A stretch of DNA of 64,000 bases from an uncultured Flavobacteriaceae bacterium (GCA_943789465.1 CALSUF010000001.1:372001-436000); one strand, 5' to 3'; numbered from the stretch's first letter, positions 1-9,540 are shown. Notes: generated by a model not told the origin, from the sequence alone. Numbers and translations are program-made.

Positions 1-1445
1 GCTTTTGAGTAGTCCTTTACTTCAGAGACTCTTAATGTATTCACCATCCCTTTGTCTTTCATTGGCATAGCAGCCAAGCTAATGACCATATCGTCTTTTT
101 CGACGTAGCCTTTATCAAAAGCAATTTTATTCACATCATTGATTGTTTGGTCGGTAGATGCAAATTTATCATAGTGAAATGCACGAACCCCCCATAGTAA
201 ATTCAACTGGGAAATAATTCGTTTGTTAGAAGAAAACACAAGAATATGAGCGTCAGGACGCCAAGCCGAAATTTGGAAAGCTGTATATCCACTGTTTGTT
301 AAGGTTGAAATCGCACGTGCATTAATTTCGTTGGCCATATTTGCAGCGTGATAGCAAATAGATTTTGTAATGTAACGCTTTGTGCGAATGTGCGGTGGGC
401 TTTGAGGGACACTAATTAACTCCGAATTCTCGACAGTTTTTATAATATCTGACATTTTTTCAATCACTTGAACAGGATATTGTCCAACAGAAGTTTCACC
501 AGAAAGCATCACTGCATCTGCACCATCCATTACAGAATTGGCAACATCGTTAACCTCTGCACGCGATGGCGTAAGGCTGTCAATCATGGACTCCATCATT
601 TGAGTCGCAATAATGACGGGGATACGTGCTTGTTTAGCTTTTAAAACCAGCTGTTTTTGAATTAGCGGCACTTGATGTGCAGGAATCTCAACACCCAAAT
701 CGCCTCTAGCAACCATAAGTCCATCACAATACGCCACAATTTTATCAATATTTTCTACCGCCTCTGGCTTCTCTATTTTAGCGATAATTGGAATTTTATA
801 AGAACTGTGTTTAGATATCAAATCTTGCAATTCCATTAAATCTTCAGGATGTCTTACAAATGAAAGCGCCATCCAATCGACTTCTTGTTTGATTGCAAAC
901 AATGCATCTTCTTTATCTTTTTCGGTAAGTGCTGGCTGTGAAATATCAGTATTGGGTAAATTAACCCCCTTTTTAGATTTCAATGGACCTCCTTGGATAA
1001 CCTTTGCTTTTACCTCATCTTTTTGGTTGCTTGAAATTACTTCAAAAAGAAGCTTTCCGTCATCCAATAAAATACGTTCACCTGGATTTGTGTCTAGTGG
1101 AAAGCGTTCGTAAGTCATGTACACGCGTTCTTTGGTCCCTTCAAAACGTTCGCCTGTAGCAAATATAATTTCATCGCCCGGGTTGACAACTACGTCATCT
1201 TTCATAACGCCAACACGTAGTTTAGGTCCTTGTAAATCCGCTAAAATAGAAGCGTTGTACCCATGCTCTTCATTGATTTCTCTAATGTTTTTGATGCGGG
1301 TTTTTACATCCTCATAGTCTGCATGAGAAAAATTAATTCTAAATACATTAACTCCAGCAGCAACCATTTTTAGGAGCATTTCCTTTGAACTAATTGCAGG
1401 GCCTAAAGTGGCGACTATCTTTGTTTTCTTTCTTGTGTATGACAT
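1..1445 (-). CDS. pyk: Pyruvate kinase (3' end cut by window edge)
   Basis: Pyruvate kinase converts phosphoenolpyruvate and ADP to pyruvate and ATP in the last step of glycolysis. The minus-strand reading frame begins MSYTRKKTKIVATLGPA and continues without a stop to the window edge. About 481 residues are visible, close to the usual full length, so only the last few residues can be missing. Family motifs include FRINFSH, LADLQGPKLRVG, IAKIEKPEAV, MVARGDLGVEIP (substrate and metal site) and MLSGETSVGQYP. The ATG overlaps the stop of the upstream IPExxxVDY gene by one base (TAATG), so the two are translationally coupled and form the tail of the acpP-fabF-rnc block. The identification is secure. 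Confidence 0.96.
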   Translation of the reverse strand, partial: MSYTRKKTKIVATLGPAISSKEMLLKMVAAGVNVFRINFSHADYEDVKTRIKNIREINEEHGYNASILADLQGPKLRVGVMKDDVVVNPGDEIIFATGERFEGTKERVYMTYERFPLDTNPGERILLDDGKLLFEVISSNQKDEVKAKVIQGGPLKSKKGVNLPNTDISQPALTEKDKEDALFAIKQEVDWMALSFVRHPEDLMELQDLISKHSSYKIPIIAKIEKPEAVENIDKIVAYCDGLMVARGDLGVEIPAHQVPLIQKQLVLKAKQARIPVIIATQMMESMIDSLTPSRAEVNDVANSVMDGADAVMLSGETSVGQYPVQVIEKMSDIIKTVENSELISVPQSPPHIRTKRYITKSICYHAANMANEINARAISTLTNSGYTAFQISAWRPDAHILVFSSNKRIISQLNLLWGVRAFHYDKFASTDQTINDVNKIAFDKGYVEKDDMVISLAAMPMKDKGMVNTLRVSEVKDYSK

Positions 1446-1927
1446 TAATTAAATATTAAATGTTCTTTTGATTTTAGTTGTACAACATCCACACTATAAG
1501 CAGTAGATATTTTTGATATGTTTTGAATCTTACTTAAGATTTCTTTTTCATTTATAAGTCCACCACCATTATTGATTTTTAAAAAATAATCAACCGATGA
1601 ATGATCAGATAGCAAGTAATGCATGGACCAATTATTATCATTACTTTCAGCAAAAAGCCCTAGTGAAATAGGGGATACATTTTTCACTAGACAATTGTTT
1701 TTAATGAGATGCCATGCCGTTTGTAAAGGCTTGTCATTCCATTCAAAAACAGAAAAGTAAGCTGCTGAATTGCTAAAATCTAAATCTTCTTTTGTGCGCA
1801 CCAACCGTGTTGCTAAATTTTGGTTTAAAAAGTATGCCAACCGATAGTCTTCAATATCGCAATGGATAGCTAATAGCGAGTAGCTTGCATCTTCAAAATC
1901 ATCAACAAGAAGTTTGTGTACTGCCAT
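1445..1927 (-). CDS. IPExxxVDY family protein
   Basis: This 160-residue cytoplasmic protein has no signal peptide or membrane segment. It belongs to the Bacteroidota family named after its IPExxxVDY motif; the visible counterpart near residue 115 is SSVDYFLKI. In this phylum the family is typically encoded directly before pyruvate kinase, as here, with the two genes overlapping by one base. The biochemical role is unknown. The conserved neighbourhood (rnc upstream, pyk downstream) is the main support. Its own start lies about 117 bases from the rnc stop, so it may have a separate promoter, but no clear -33/-7 pair was found there. Confidence 0.8.
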   Translation of the reverse strand: MAVHKLLVDDFEDASYSLLAIHCDIEDYRLAYFLNQNLATRLVRTKEDLDFSNSAAYFSVFEWNDKPLQTAWHLIKNNCLVKNVSPISLGLFAESNDNNWSMHYLLSDHSSVDYFLKINNGGGLINEKEILSKIQNISKISTAYSVDVVQLKSKEHLIFN

Positions 1928-2044
1928 GTGTCTTAATAAACATTTTGTAAATATAAGATATTAACACAATAGTAGACTTCGTATTGGTGTTTCTTAGCGC
2001 TAAATTATTACGAAAACGTTATAGTTTTGTAGAAAATATTTTGA

Positions 2045-2785
2045 TTAAGATGGATTATCAATTTTACCTTGCAATACAAAATAAGCACGTTTAGAGACTT
2101 TTTCTTCTGCTTTCTTTTTTGACGTTGCACGTGCCTTCGAAATGGTTTTTCCATCAATAAGAAGTTTAACAGAAAAGTGTTTGAGAATATCTTGTCCTGC
2201 GTCTTTTTGATTTTGAAAATCAAATTTTTTCTTTTCTTTTTGACACCATTCAATTATTAGACTCTTGTAGCTGATTACTTTTCCTTCCAACTGATCAATA
2301 TCGACATGAGGGTTAATCACCCTTTTGTAAATGAATTTCTCACAAGCGGCATATCCTTTATCTAAAAAAACAGCTCCAATTAAGGCTTCTAACAGGTTTC
2401 CGTGAATGTTGTCTCCAAATTGAGTAATCGGAATTTTTGTTCGCATTAAAGAAGAGAGTTTCAATTCTTTTCCAATTTCATTAAGATGTTCTCTGCTGAC
2501 AATCTTAGAACGCATTTTTGTCAAATACCCTTCATCGCCACCAACAACCTTTTCAAATAAATAATGTGCGATCACCGCGCTTAGTAAAGCGTCGCCCACA
2601 TATTCTAACCGCTCGTAGCTTACAGAGTTTCCAAAAGAATCTTTTTGATTTATTGAGCCGTGTGTAAAAGCTTTTATATAGTAATATAATTTTTTAGGAG
2701 TATATCCAACTATTTGGTTTATTGAGGCCTTTAGCGCCGTGTTTTTAGGAGTATTTGGTTTGAATATGTTTCGTAAAGAAATCAA
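2045..2785 (-). CDS. rnc: Ribonuclease III
   Basis: RNase III cleaves double-stranded RNA and processes rRNA precursors. The 246-residue protein has the catalytic signature ERLEYVGDALLSAV near residue 60, with the second acidic cluster in HGNLLEALIGAVFLDKGY around residues 128-145. A C-terminal dsRNA-binding domain follows (about 170-240), containing the KKKAEEKVSKRA helix. Length and domain order are normal for the family. The start lies six bases after the fabF stop, so the gene is read with fabF and acpP, an arrangement common in bacteria. Confidence 0.95.
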   Translation of the reverse strand: MISLRNIFKPNTPKNTALKASINQIVGYTPKKLYYYIKAFTHGSINQKDSFGNSVSYERLEYVGDALLSAVIAHYLFEKVVGGDEGYLTKMRSKIVSREHLNEIGKELKLSSLMRTKIPITQFGDNIHGNLLEALIGAVFLDKGYAACEKFIYKRVINPHVDIDQLEGKVISYKSLIIEWCQKEKKKFDFQNQKDAGQDILKHFSVKLLIDGKTISKARATSKKKAEEKVSKRAYFVLQGKIDNPS

Positions 2786-2791
2786 CAGAAG

Positions 2792-4042
2792 TTAATCTAA
2801 TTTCTTAAACACAACACAGGCGTTATGACCACCAAAACCAAATGTATTGCTCATAGCGACTTTAACGTCTCGCTTTTGCGCCTTGTTTAAGGTAAGATTT
2901 AATTCAGGGTCAATATTTTCATCTGGAGTAACGTGGTTGATGGTTGGAGGTACAATGCCGTGCTCTATCGATAAGATAGAAGCAATAGCTTCAATTGCTC
3001 CAGCGGCACCAAGTAAGTGTCCAGTCATGGATTTTGTAGAATTTATATTTATGTTTTTGGCATGTGTTCCAAAAACTTCAGAAATCGCTTTCAATTCAGC
3101 GACATCTCCCAGAGGTGTAGAAGTTCCATGCGTATTAATAGCATCCACATCTTCTGGTTTAATTCCTGCATTTTCCAAACAGTTTTTCATCACTGCAATA
3201 ACACCAATCCCATCCGGGTGTGGTGCAGTCATGTGGTGTGCGTCTGAAGACAGTCCACCACCAATAAGTTCTGCATAGATTTTAGCACCCCTGGCTTTGG
3301 CGTGATCATAATCTTCTAAAATAAGTGCTCCTGCCCCTTCTCCTAATACGAACCCATCTCTAGTGCCGTCAAAAGGTCTAGAAGCTGTTTCTGGACTTTC
3401 ATTTCTAGTAGATAGCGCATGCATAGCATTAAAACCACCCATACCAGATTCGTTTACAGTAGCCTCACTACCACCAGTGACAATAACATCACAATGTCCA
3501 AGACGAATTAAATTTAAAGCGTCAAAAATAGCGTTGGCTGAGGATGCACAAGCAGATACAGTGGTGTAATTTGGTCCCATAAACCCATGCTTAATTGAGA
3601 TATTACCAGGAGCAATATCTGCAATCATTTTAGGAATAAAAAAGGGATTAAATCTTGGAGTTCCATTACCGTTGGCAAAGTTCATAACCTCATTTTGAAA
3701 GGTTTCTATGCCACCAATTCCAGCACCCCAAATAACACCAACTCTTAGTTTGTTAATAGTGTCTAAATCTAGTTTGGCATCTATGATGGCCTCGTCTGAA
3801 GCCACCATAGCATATTGCGCAAACCGATCCATTTTACGAGCTTCTTTACGATCGAAGAAGTCCGTTGCATTGAAATTTTTTAATTCACAAGCAAACTTTG
3901 TTTTGAAATGTTCTGTATCAAAATAAGTTACAGGTGCGCAACCGCTTTTACCACTTACTAGGGCTTCCCAATAAGCATCTATGTTATTGCCAATGGGAGT
4001 CAAAGCCCCCAAACCTGTTACTACAACGCGCTTTAGTTCCAT
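2792..4042 (-). CDS. fabF: 3-oxoacyl-ACP synthase II
   Basis: FabF condenses malonyl-ACP with acyl-ACP in fatty-acid elongation. The protein has 416 residues, normal for the family. The active-site cysteine is in VSACASSANA (C165), and the two catalytic histidines lie in THGTSTPLGD and STKSMTGHLLGAAG. The N-terminal VVVTGLGALTPIG and the C-terminal NTFGFGGHNA are typical thiolase-fold landmarks. It sits 16 bases downstream of acpP, whose product carries its substrate, and six bases upstream of rnc. The identification is secure. Confidence 0.97.
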   Translation of the reverse strand: MELKRVVVTGLGALTPIGNNIDAYWEALVSGKSGCAPVTYFDTEHFKTKFACELKNFNATDFFDRKEARKMDRFAQYAMVASDEAIIDAKLDLDTINKLRVGVIWGAGIGGIETFQNEVMNFANGNGTPRFNPFFIPKMIADIAPGNISIKHGFMGPNYTTVSACASSANAIFDALNLIRLGHCDVIVTGGSEATVNESGMGGFNAMHALSTRNESPETASRPFDGTRDGFVLGEGAGALILEDYDHAKARGAKIYAELIGGGLSSDAHHMTAPHPDGIGVIAVMKNCLENAGIKPEDVDAINTHGTSTPLGDVAELKAISEVFGTHAKNININSTKSMTGHLLGAAGAIEAIASILSIEHGIVPPTINHVTPDENIDPELNLTLNKAQKRDVKVAMSNTFGFGGHNACVVFKKLD

Positions 4043-4058
4043 AAAAAATTAAAAGGTA

Positions 4059-4292
4059 TTATTTTGCAGCTTCAATATATGAAACAGCTTGACCTACAGT
4101 AGCAATGTTTTCTGCTTGGTCATCTGGAATTTGAATATCGAATTCTTTTTCGAACTCCATTATTAGCTCTACAGTATCTAACGAATCCGCGCCTAGGTCA
4201 TTTGTGAAGCTAGCTTCTGTTACCACTTCGTTTTCATCAACGCCCAATTTGTCTACGATAATCGCTTTTACTCTTGATGCAATGTCTGACAT
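4059..4292 (-). CDS. acpP: Acyl carrier protein
   Basis: Acyl carrier protein holds growing acyl chains on a phosphopantetheine arm. The 77-residue acidic protein has the attachment motif [10 protein letters not shown] with the modified serine at residue 37, and an N-terminal helix ending [11 protein letters not shown]. It is the first gene of the acpP-fabF-rnc-IPExxxVDY-pyk string, and a -7 promoter element lies about 30 bases upstream. It is divergent from purN, as in many Bacteroidota. Confidence 0.97.
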   Translation of the reverse strand: MSDIASRVKAIIVDKLGVDENEVVTEASFTNDLGADSLDTVELIMEFEKEFDIQIPDDQAENIATVGQAVSYIEAAK

Positions 4293-4322
4293 AATCTTTA
4301 ATTTTAAGTTTTAATTAGGATG

Positions 4323-4330
4323 CAAAAGTA
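4323..4330 (-). promoter_or_regulatory. Promoter -7 element for acpP operon
   Basis: On the minus strand the sequence reads TACTTTTG, an exact match to the Bacteroidota housekeeping -7 consensus TAnnTTTG. It lies about 30 bases upstream of the acpP start. A clear TTTG at -33 is not seen (only TATG at the expected distance), so the call rests mainly on the -7 element and its position. Confidence 0.5.
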
Positions 4331-4472
4331 AAAAACTTTATATTAAAAAACATAATTACTTTAAAAATGTGTACTTATTTGTGTGGAAATCGATGATGAG
4401 TTGCTGTTTTACTTCTCATTGTGAATTATTATTCTTTTTTTTGTTAAAGAATCCCAACCTTAAAACTTTTTA

Positions 4473-5039
4473 ATGAAACGAATTGCAATTTTTGCTTCTG
4501 GATCTGGATCAAATGCCGAAAATATCATTACATATTTTCAAAATAACAAAAAAGCCGAAGTGGTTTGTGTTCTTTCAAACAACCCAAATGCGCGGGTTTT
4601 AGAGCGCGCCACAAACTTGGGGGTTGAAAATGGGGTTTTTAATAAAGGACAGTTGAACGACCCTAAATGGGCAATAGAAAACCTAAAAAACCTTGATTTA
4701 ATTGTTCTCGCAGGGTTTTTGTGGAAATTTCCAGATCACATATTAGAAAATTATCAAAATAAAGTGGTCAATGTACATCCGGCATTATTGCCAAAATTTG
4801 GTGGAAAAGGAATGTATGGCATGCGCGTCCATAAAGCTGTAGTTGAACACAACGAATTAGAGTCAGGTATTACCATTCATTATGTAAATGAACACTATGA
4901 TGAAGGTGCTGTTATTTTTCAGGCAAAATGCACAATTAGCCCTAAGGACACTCCAAACGATGTCGCTGCTAAAATTCATCAACTAGAAATGAAACACTTC
5001 CCAGAAGTTGTTCAACAGATACTGTATCCACATGGCTAA
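4473..5039 (+). CDS. purN: Phosphoribosylglycinamide formyltransferase
   Basis: PurN transfers a formyl group from 10-formyl-tetrahydrofolate to GAR in purine synthesis. The 188-residue protein starts MKRIAIFASGSGSNAENI, the PRPP-like nucleotide-binding loop. It carries the catalytic region NVHPALLPKFGGKGMYG and the conserved aspartate in HYDEGAVIFQA. Length is typical. The stop lies inside the start region of the RNase H gene (8-base overlap), so the two are coupled. It diverges from acpP. Confidence 0.96.
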   Translation: MKRIAIFASGSGSNAENIITYFQNNKKAEVVCVLSNNPNARVLERATNLGVENGVFNKGQLNDPKWAIENLKNLDLIVLAGFLWKFPDHILENYQNKVVNVHPALLPKFGGKGMYGMRVHKAVVEHNELESGITIHYVNEHYDEGAVIFQAKCTISPKDTPNDVAAKIHQLEMKHFPEVVQQILYPHG

Positions 5040-5673
5040 AGCCAAAAAAAAATATTATACGGTTTGGAAAGGACATCATACAGGTGTTTTTGAAACATGG
5101 AGCGATTGTAAAGCACAAATCGCAAATTTTGAAGGTGCGCAATACAAATCCTTTCTAACATTTGAATTAGCAAAAACAGCACTCAAAGGAAACTACAGAG
5201 ATTACATTGGAAAAACCAAAAAGTTTTCCAGCGGTTTGTCTGAAGCCCGATTGAAATTGATAGGTCAGCCAAATTACAACTCTATTGCGGTGGATGCTGC
5301 TTCCAGCGGAAACCCTGGAGTAATGGAATATAGAGGCGTAGATACCCAGTCCAAAAAACAATTATTTCACAAAGGACCTTATGAACAAGGAACAAACAAT
5401 GTGGGGGAGTTTTTGGCGCTTGTACATGGATTGGCATTTTTAAAGCAAAATAACAGCAATAGAATTCTTTATACCGATTCAAGGACTGCCATGAGTTGGG
5501 TCAAGAAACAACAATGCAACACCAAGTTAAAACGTTCGACAACAAACGCCGCTTTGTTTGCACTTGTAGACCGTGCCGTTGTGTGGCTGAAAAACAACTC
5601 TTACACGACCGTAATCGTCAAATGGGAAACCAAGGCTTGGGGCGAAATTCCTGCTGATTTTGGACGTAAATAA
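5032..5673 (+). CDS. rnhA: Viroplasmin-type ribonuclease H
   Basis: This enzyme removes RNA from RNA-DNA hybrids. I chose ATG at 5032 (MAKAKKKYYTVWKGH) because the viroplasmin/HBD domain usually begins with KKYYVVWKG; this gives 213 residues. Residues about 6-50 are the hybrid-binding domain (TGVFETWSDCKAQI, FEGAQYKSF). The RNase H fold follows, with acidic residues in SIAVDAASSGNPG, NNVGEFLALVHGL, ILYTDSRTAM and the final PADFGRK. The start overlaps the purN stop by eight bases. The group resembles eukaryotic RNase H1 in layout and is common in Bacteroidota. Confidence 0.92.
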   Translation: MAKAKKKYYTVWKGHHTGVFETWSDCKAQIANFEGAQYKSFLTFELAKTALKGNYRDYIGKTKKFSSGLSEARLKLIGQPNYNSIAVDAASSGNPGVMEYRGVDTQSKKQLFHKGPYEQGTNNVGEFLALVHGLAFLKQNNSNRILYTDSRTAMSWVKKQQCNTKLKRSTTNAALFALVDRAVVWLKNNSYTTVIVKWETKAWGEIPADFGRK

Positions 5674-5723
5674 ATTAAGTCATTAGAGCACATTTTATTG
5701 TTTTATAAAGCCTAAAAAATACG

Positions 5724-5731
5724 TAACTTTG
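5724..5731 (+). promoter_or_regulatory. Promoter -7 element for PfkB-family gene
   Basis: TAACTTTG matches TAnnTTTG exactly and lies 23 bases before the ATG at 5755. A TTG at 5698-5700 is upstream with a 23-base spacer, somewhat longer than usual, so the -33 half is uncertain. Confidence 0.55.
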
Positions 5732-5754
5732 CCTTTTAATTTTTAAAATATCCT

Positions 5755-6684
5755 ATGAGTAAATTGGTAATCGTTGGAACTGTTGCATTTGATGCCGTTG
5801 AAACCCCTTTTGGAAAAACCGATAAAATACTTGGTGGATCTGCTTCTTATATTGGGCTCTCTGCATCACAATTTGAAATTGATAGTGCGATCGTTTCTGT
5901 TGTTGGCGGTGACTTTCCTCAAAACTATTTAGATCTTTTTTCCAATAGAAATATAGATATTTCAAGCATTGAAATGATTAAGAATGGTAAAACATTTTTT
6001 TGGAGTGGGCGTTACCACAACGACATGAATACACGAGACACTCTGGCAACAGAACTGAATGTGTTAGAAAACTTCCAACCGATAGTTCCAGAAAATTATA
6101 AAGATGCTAAGGTCTTAGTCTTAGGAAACTTACACCCCATTGTTCAATCCAGTGTTTTAGATCAAATGAAAGATGCTTCGACATTGGTTATTTTGGACAC
6201 GATGAATTTCTGGATGGACCATGCGTTAAACGATCTTTTAGATGTAATCAAACGCGTGGACGTCATTACTATTAATGACGAAGAAGCTCGCCAACTTACA
6301 GGAGAATACTCTTTGGTAACTGCGGCAAAAAAAATACACGATATGGGTCCTGAGTATGTAGTCATAAAAAAGGGAGAACATGGAGCATTATTGTTTAATG
6401 GTGCCAATGTGTTTTTTGCACCGGCACTTCCATTAGAATCTGTTTTTGATCCCACGGGAGCAGGAGACACCTTTGCGGGTGGTTTTGCAGGATTTTTAGC
6501 ACAGACCGAAAACATATCTTTTGAAAACATGAAAAAAGCGGTTATATACGGGTCTGCTCTAGCATCGTTTTGTGTAGAGAAATTTGGAACCGAACGGCTA
6601 GAGTCTTTACAATTTGAAGCGGTTCGTACACGCCTGAAAGCCTTTAAGGATCTAACACGATTTGAAATTGAATTAACATCATAA
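5755..6684 (+). CDS. PfkB-family carbohydrate/nucleoside kinase
   Basis: The 309-residue protein is a ribokinase-like sugar or nucleoside kinase acting in the cytoplasm. The C-terminal PfkB signature DPTGAGDTFAGGFAG near residues 226-240 supplies the catalytic aspartate and the anion hole. The N-terminal GGSASYIGLSASQF corresponds to the substrate-binding glycine pair. The exact substrate is not evident; the family includes ribokinase, adenosine kinase and fructokinases. It is followed by a strong terminator and then by the PurF-like gene, a pairing that hints at nucleotide or PRPP metabolism. Confidence 0.88.
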   Translation: MSKLVIVGTVAFDAVETPFGKTDKILGGSASYIGLSASQFEIDSAIVSVVGGDFPQNYLDLFSNRNIDISSIEMIKNGKTFFWSGRYHNDMNTRDTLATELNVLENFQPIVPENYKDAKVLVLGNLHPIVQSSVLDQMKDASTLVILDTMNFWMDHALNDLLDVIKRVDVITINDEEARQLTGEYSLVTAAKKIHDMGPEYVVIKKGEHGALLFNGANVFFAPALPLESVFDPTGAGDTFAGGFAGFLAQTENISFENMKKAVIYGSALASFCVEKFGTERLESLQFEAVRTRLKAFKDLTRFEIELTS

Positions 6685-6685
6685 A

Positions 6686-6718
6686 AAGAAACGCGCCAAT
6701 TTGGCGCGTTTCTTTTTT
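6686..6718 (+). terminator. Rho-independent terminator after PfkB-family gene
   Basis: A perfect 13-bp stem (AAGAAACGCGCCA with its complement) closes a three-base loop and runs into a T tract. It begins just after the stop at 6684 and separates this gene from the amidophosphoribosyltransferase-like gene. Confidence 0.85.
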
Positions 6719-6750
6719 ATTATATATAAATTATCTAATAGGACACGTAA

Positions 6751-8649
6751 ATGAGCGATGCTATAAAACACGAATGTGGAATTGCACACATTAGACTTTT
6801 AAAACCCTTAGAGTTTTATAAAAAAAAATACGGAACGGCTTTTTATGGGATCAATAAGATGTATCTCATTATGGAAAAGCAACACAATCGTGGTCAAGAT
6901 GGTGCAGGGTTTGCGAGTATAAAATTAGACATGCAGCCTGGAGAGCGTTACATAAGTCGTGTACGCTCCATAGCACAACAACCGATCCAAGATATTTTTG
7001 CTCAGATTAATAATCGAATTAATGATGTATTGGCGGAGCAACCAGAAGTGGTTAATGATGTAGAGGCACAAAAAAAAGCAGTACCTTATTTAGGTGAAGT
7101 AATGTTGGGCCATGTCCGCTATGGAACGTTTGGAAAAAATAGTGTTGAAAGTGTTCATCCTTTTTTGAGACAGAATAATTGGATGCATCGAAACGTTATC
7201 TTAGCAGGAAATTTTAACATGACCAATGTTAAAAGTTTATTTAAAAATCTTGTTGAGATTGGGCAGCATCCTAAAGAATATACGGATACGATTACCATTA
7301 TGGAGAAAATTGGACATTTCCTGGACGATGCCGTATCAAAACTTTACAAGAAACTTAAAAAGGAAGGCTTTAGTAAAATGGAGTGTTCTCCTCTTATTGC
7401 AGAGCGTTTAAACCTAAAGAAAATATTAAAAAAAGCAGCTAAAAGCTGGGACGGCGGTTACGCTATGGCAGGCCTTTTAGGGCATGGAGATTCTTTCGTG
7501 TTGAGAGATCCTTCAGGGATCCGACCAGCTTACTATTACATGGATGACGAGGTTGTGGTTGTCGCTTCTGAGCGCCCCGTGATTCAAACCGTTTTTAATG
7601 TTGATTATGAGCAGGTTCACGAACTACCACCTGGAAGTGCGATTATTACTAAAAAATCAGGCGAAACCTCGATTGATCAAATATTGGAGCCCTTGGAACG
7701 TATGGCTTGTTCGTTTGAACGTATTTATTTTTCCAGAGGTAGTGATGCTGAAATTTATCAAGAACGAAAACTATTAGGAAAACTGATTGTTCCAGAAGTA
7801 TTAAAGCACGTTGATTACGACATAAAAAATACGGTATTTTCGTATATTCCAAATACAGCCGAAACTTCATTTTTTGGAATGATTGAAAATGTTGAAGAGT
7901 ATTTGAATAAAAAGAAAACGGAACAAATACTAAAAGGAACTCGTTCTCTTTCTGCAGAAAAAGTGACACAGATTCTCTCAGAGCATACACGTGTTGAAAA
8001 AATAGCAATTAAGGATGTTAAATTGAGAACCTTTATAACAGAAGATAGTAGTCGAGATGATTTGGTAGCCCATGTATACGATGTTACTTATGGCGTTATT
8101 AAACCAGATGATAATCTTGTTATTATTGATGACAGTATCGTTCGTGGAACCACTTTAAAGAAAAGTATTCTAAAAATGGTAGACCGATTGGCACCTAAAC
8201 GTATTGTTGTAGTGTCTTCAGCGCCGCAAATTCGCTATCCAGATTGTTATGGGATTGACATGGCAAACCTTGAAGGTTTAGTTGCGTTTAGAGCTGCGTT
8301 GTCCCTGTTAAAAGATGCAAACATGTATCATATTGTTGAGGATATTTATACCCGATGTAAAGCACAAGTAAATTTAAAAGACACAGAAGTTCAAAATTTT
8401 GTAAAAGAAATTTATGCACCCTTTACACCAGAGCAAGTGTCGAATAAAATAGCAGAGCTTTTGAGTGAAGACGGGATTAATGCCGAAGTTAAAATTATAT
8501 TTCAATCTATAGAAAACTTACATAAGGCGTGTCCGAAAAATCTAGGGGACTGGTATTTTACAGGAAATTACCCGACACCAGGTGGAAATCGAGTAGTAAA
8601 TCGGGCTTATATTAACTTTTTTGAAGAAAATAATGAGCGAGCTTACTGA
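6751..8649 (+). CDS. PurF-like amidophosphoribosyltransferase, long form
   Basis: The protein has an N-terminal class II glutamine amidotransferase domain and a C-terminal phosphoribosyltransferase domain, as in PurF, which makes phosphoribosylamine from PRPP and glutamine. The probable nucleophile is the cysteine of HECGIAHIRLL (C9, after a short N-terminal stretch). HNRGQDGAGFASI and HVRYGTFG follow. The PRPP loop is VIIDDSIVRGTTLKKS near residue 455. At 632 residues it is well over 100 residues longer than ordinary PurF, with extra sequence in the glutaminase half and at the C terminus. Flavobacteria often carry this long paralogue besides a standard PurF, so I leave the symbol open. Confidence 0.85.
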   Translation: MSDAIKHECGIAHIRLLKPLEFYKKKYGTAFYGINKMYLIMEKQHNRGQDGAGFASIKLDMQPGERYISRVRSIAQQPIQDIFAQINNRINDVLAEQPEVVNDVEAQKKAVPYLGEVMLGHVRYGTFGKNSVESVHPFLRQNNWMHRNVILAGNFNMTNVKSLFKNLVEIGQHPKEYTDTITIMEKIGHFLDDAVSKLYKKLKKEGFSKMECSPLIAERLNLKKILKKAAKSWDGGYAMAGLLGHGDSFVLRDPSGIRPAYYYMDDEVVVVASERPVIQTVFNVDYEQVHELPPGSAIITKKSGETSIDQILEPLERMACSFERIYFSRGSDAEIYQERKLLGKLIVPEVLKHVDYDIKNTVFSYIPNTAETSFFGMIENVEEYLNKKKTEQILKGTRSLSAEKVTQILSEHTRVEKIAIKDVKLRTFITEDSSRDDLVAHVYDVTYGVIKPDDNLVIIDDSIVRGTTLKKSILKMVDRLAPKRIVVVSSAPQIRYPDCYGIDMANLEGLVAFRAALSLLKDANMYHIVEDIYTRCKAQVNLKDTEVQNFVKEIYAPFTPEQVSNKIAELLSEDGINAEVKIIFQSIENLHKACPKNLGDWYFTGNYPTPGGNRVVNRAYINFFEENNERAY

Positions 8650-8771
8650 GGATAAGCACACTTTATCTAATAAATTTGCAGTTCGTCTAAAATAAAAGTC
8701 TACTATGTATTAAACATATATATTTGACTCACCATAACATAAGTAGGTTAAGTTCATGGTAGATTTGGGGC

Positions 8772-8801
8772 AAAAAAGGTGAACGTAAGTTCACCTTTTT
8801 T
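8772..8801. terminator. Bidirectional terminator between PurF-like gene and sodB
   Basis: A perfect 13-bp stem (AAAAAAGGTGAAC and its complement) closes a GTAA loop. A/T tracts on both sides allow it to serve the plus-strand PurF-like gene and the convergent sodB. The 120 bases between the stop at 8649 and this hairpin show nothing else I can recognise. Confidence 0.8.
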
Positions 8802-8823
8802 ATTTTCTATTGTTTCTTAAAGT

Positions 8824-9432
8824 TTATTTTGCAGCAGCAAAACGTGTTTCAACTTCTTTCCAATTAATGACATTAAAGAATCCTTCAATATAATCGGGAC
8901 GTCGGTTTTGGTAGTTTAAGTAATAGGCGTGTTCCCAAACATCTAATCCTAAAATTGGAGTTCCACCACATGAAACGCCTGGCATCAATGGGTTGTCTTG
9001 ATTTGGTGTAGAACATATTTCTACTTTCCCTCCTTTATGAACACACAACCACGCCCATCCAGACCCAAATTGCGTTGCAGCGGCTTTACTAAAAGCAGTT
9101 TTAAAATCTTCAAAGGAACCATACGCTTCAAGGATAGCTTCTTTCAGCTCTCCAGAAAGTGCTTCTTTACCCTCAGGGTTCATAACACTCCAAAACAGTG
9201 AATGGTTATAAAATCCACCACCATTATTTCGGACAGCCTTATTTGACATGTCTAAGTTTTCAAGAATGGTTTCTATTGATTTATTTTCTAAGTCAGTCCC
9301 AGCAATTGCAGCGTTTAGATTGTTTGTATAGCCATTATGATGTTTAGAATGGTGGATTTCCATTGTTCGTGCATCAATATGAGGCTCGAGAGCATCGTAA
9401 GCATAATTTAATTTTGGTAATTCAAAAGCCAT
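8824..9432 (-). CDS. sodB: Superoxide dismutase (Fe/Mn)
   Basis: This enzyme dismutates superoxide in the cytoplasm. I chose ATG at 9432 ([20 protein letters not shown], 202 residues). The longer frame adds 17 AT-rich-encoded residues that run into the promoter. Metal ligands are expected in [11 protein letters not shown] (H27), NHSLFWSVM, and [13 protein letters not shown] (Asp and His). QFGSGWAWL is also present. Length and motifs fit the Fe/Mn family; metal preference cannot be read with certainty, and the opening resembles FeSOD (SodB). Confidence 0.94.
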   Translation of the reverse strand: MAFELPKLNYAYDALEPHIDARTMEIHHSKHHNGYTNNLNAAIAGTDLENKSIETILENLDMSNKAVRNNGGGFYNHSLFWSVMNPEGKEALSGELKEAILEAYGSFEDFKTAFSKAAATQFGSGWAWLCVHKGGKVEICSTPNQDNPLMPGVSCGGTPILGLDVWEHAYYLNYQNRRPDYIEGFFNVINWKEVETRFAAAK

Positions 9433-9465
9433 AAGAATTTGTTTTAAGTGTTTAAATATTAATTT

Positions 9466-9473
9466 CAAATTTA
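9466..9473 (-). promoter_or_regulatory. Promoter -7 element for sodB
   Basis: Minus-strand TAAATTTG matches TAnnTTTG and lies 33 bases upstream of the ATG at 9432. It sits inside the longer alternative reading frame, which supports the shorter start. No convincing -33 TTTG was found at the right spacing. Confidence 0.5.
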
Positions 9474-9540
9474 CAATATTCAAATAAAAATTACGAGTAT
9501 ATATAATTAAGATTGTTTATTTTGGTATAAATTTTATTTA

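Noticed and set aside
3708-3926. Plus-strand frame inside fabF
   Set aside because: It is the antisense shadow of a highly conserved gene with no start context or homology.
9433-9483. Longer N terminus for superoxide dismutase
   Set aside because: It would run through the promoter -7 element, and family proteins start at MAFELPKL.
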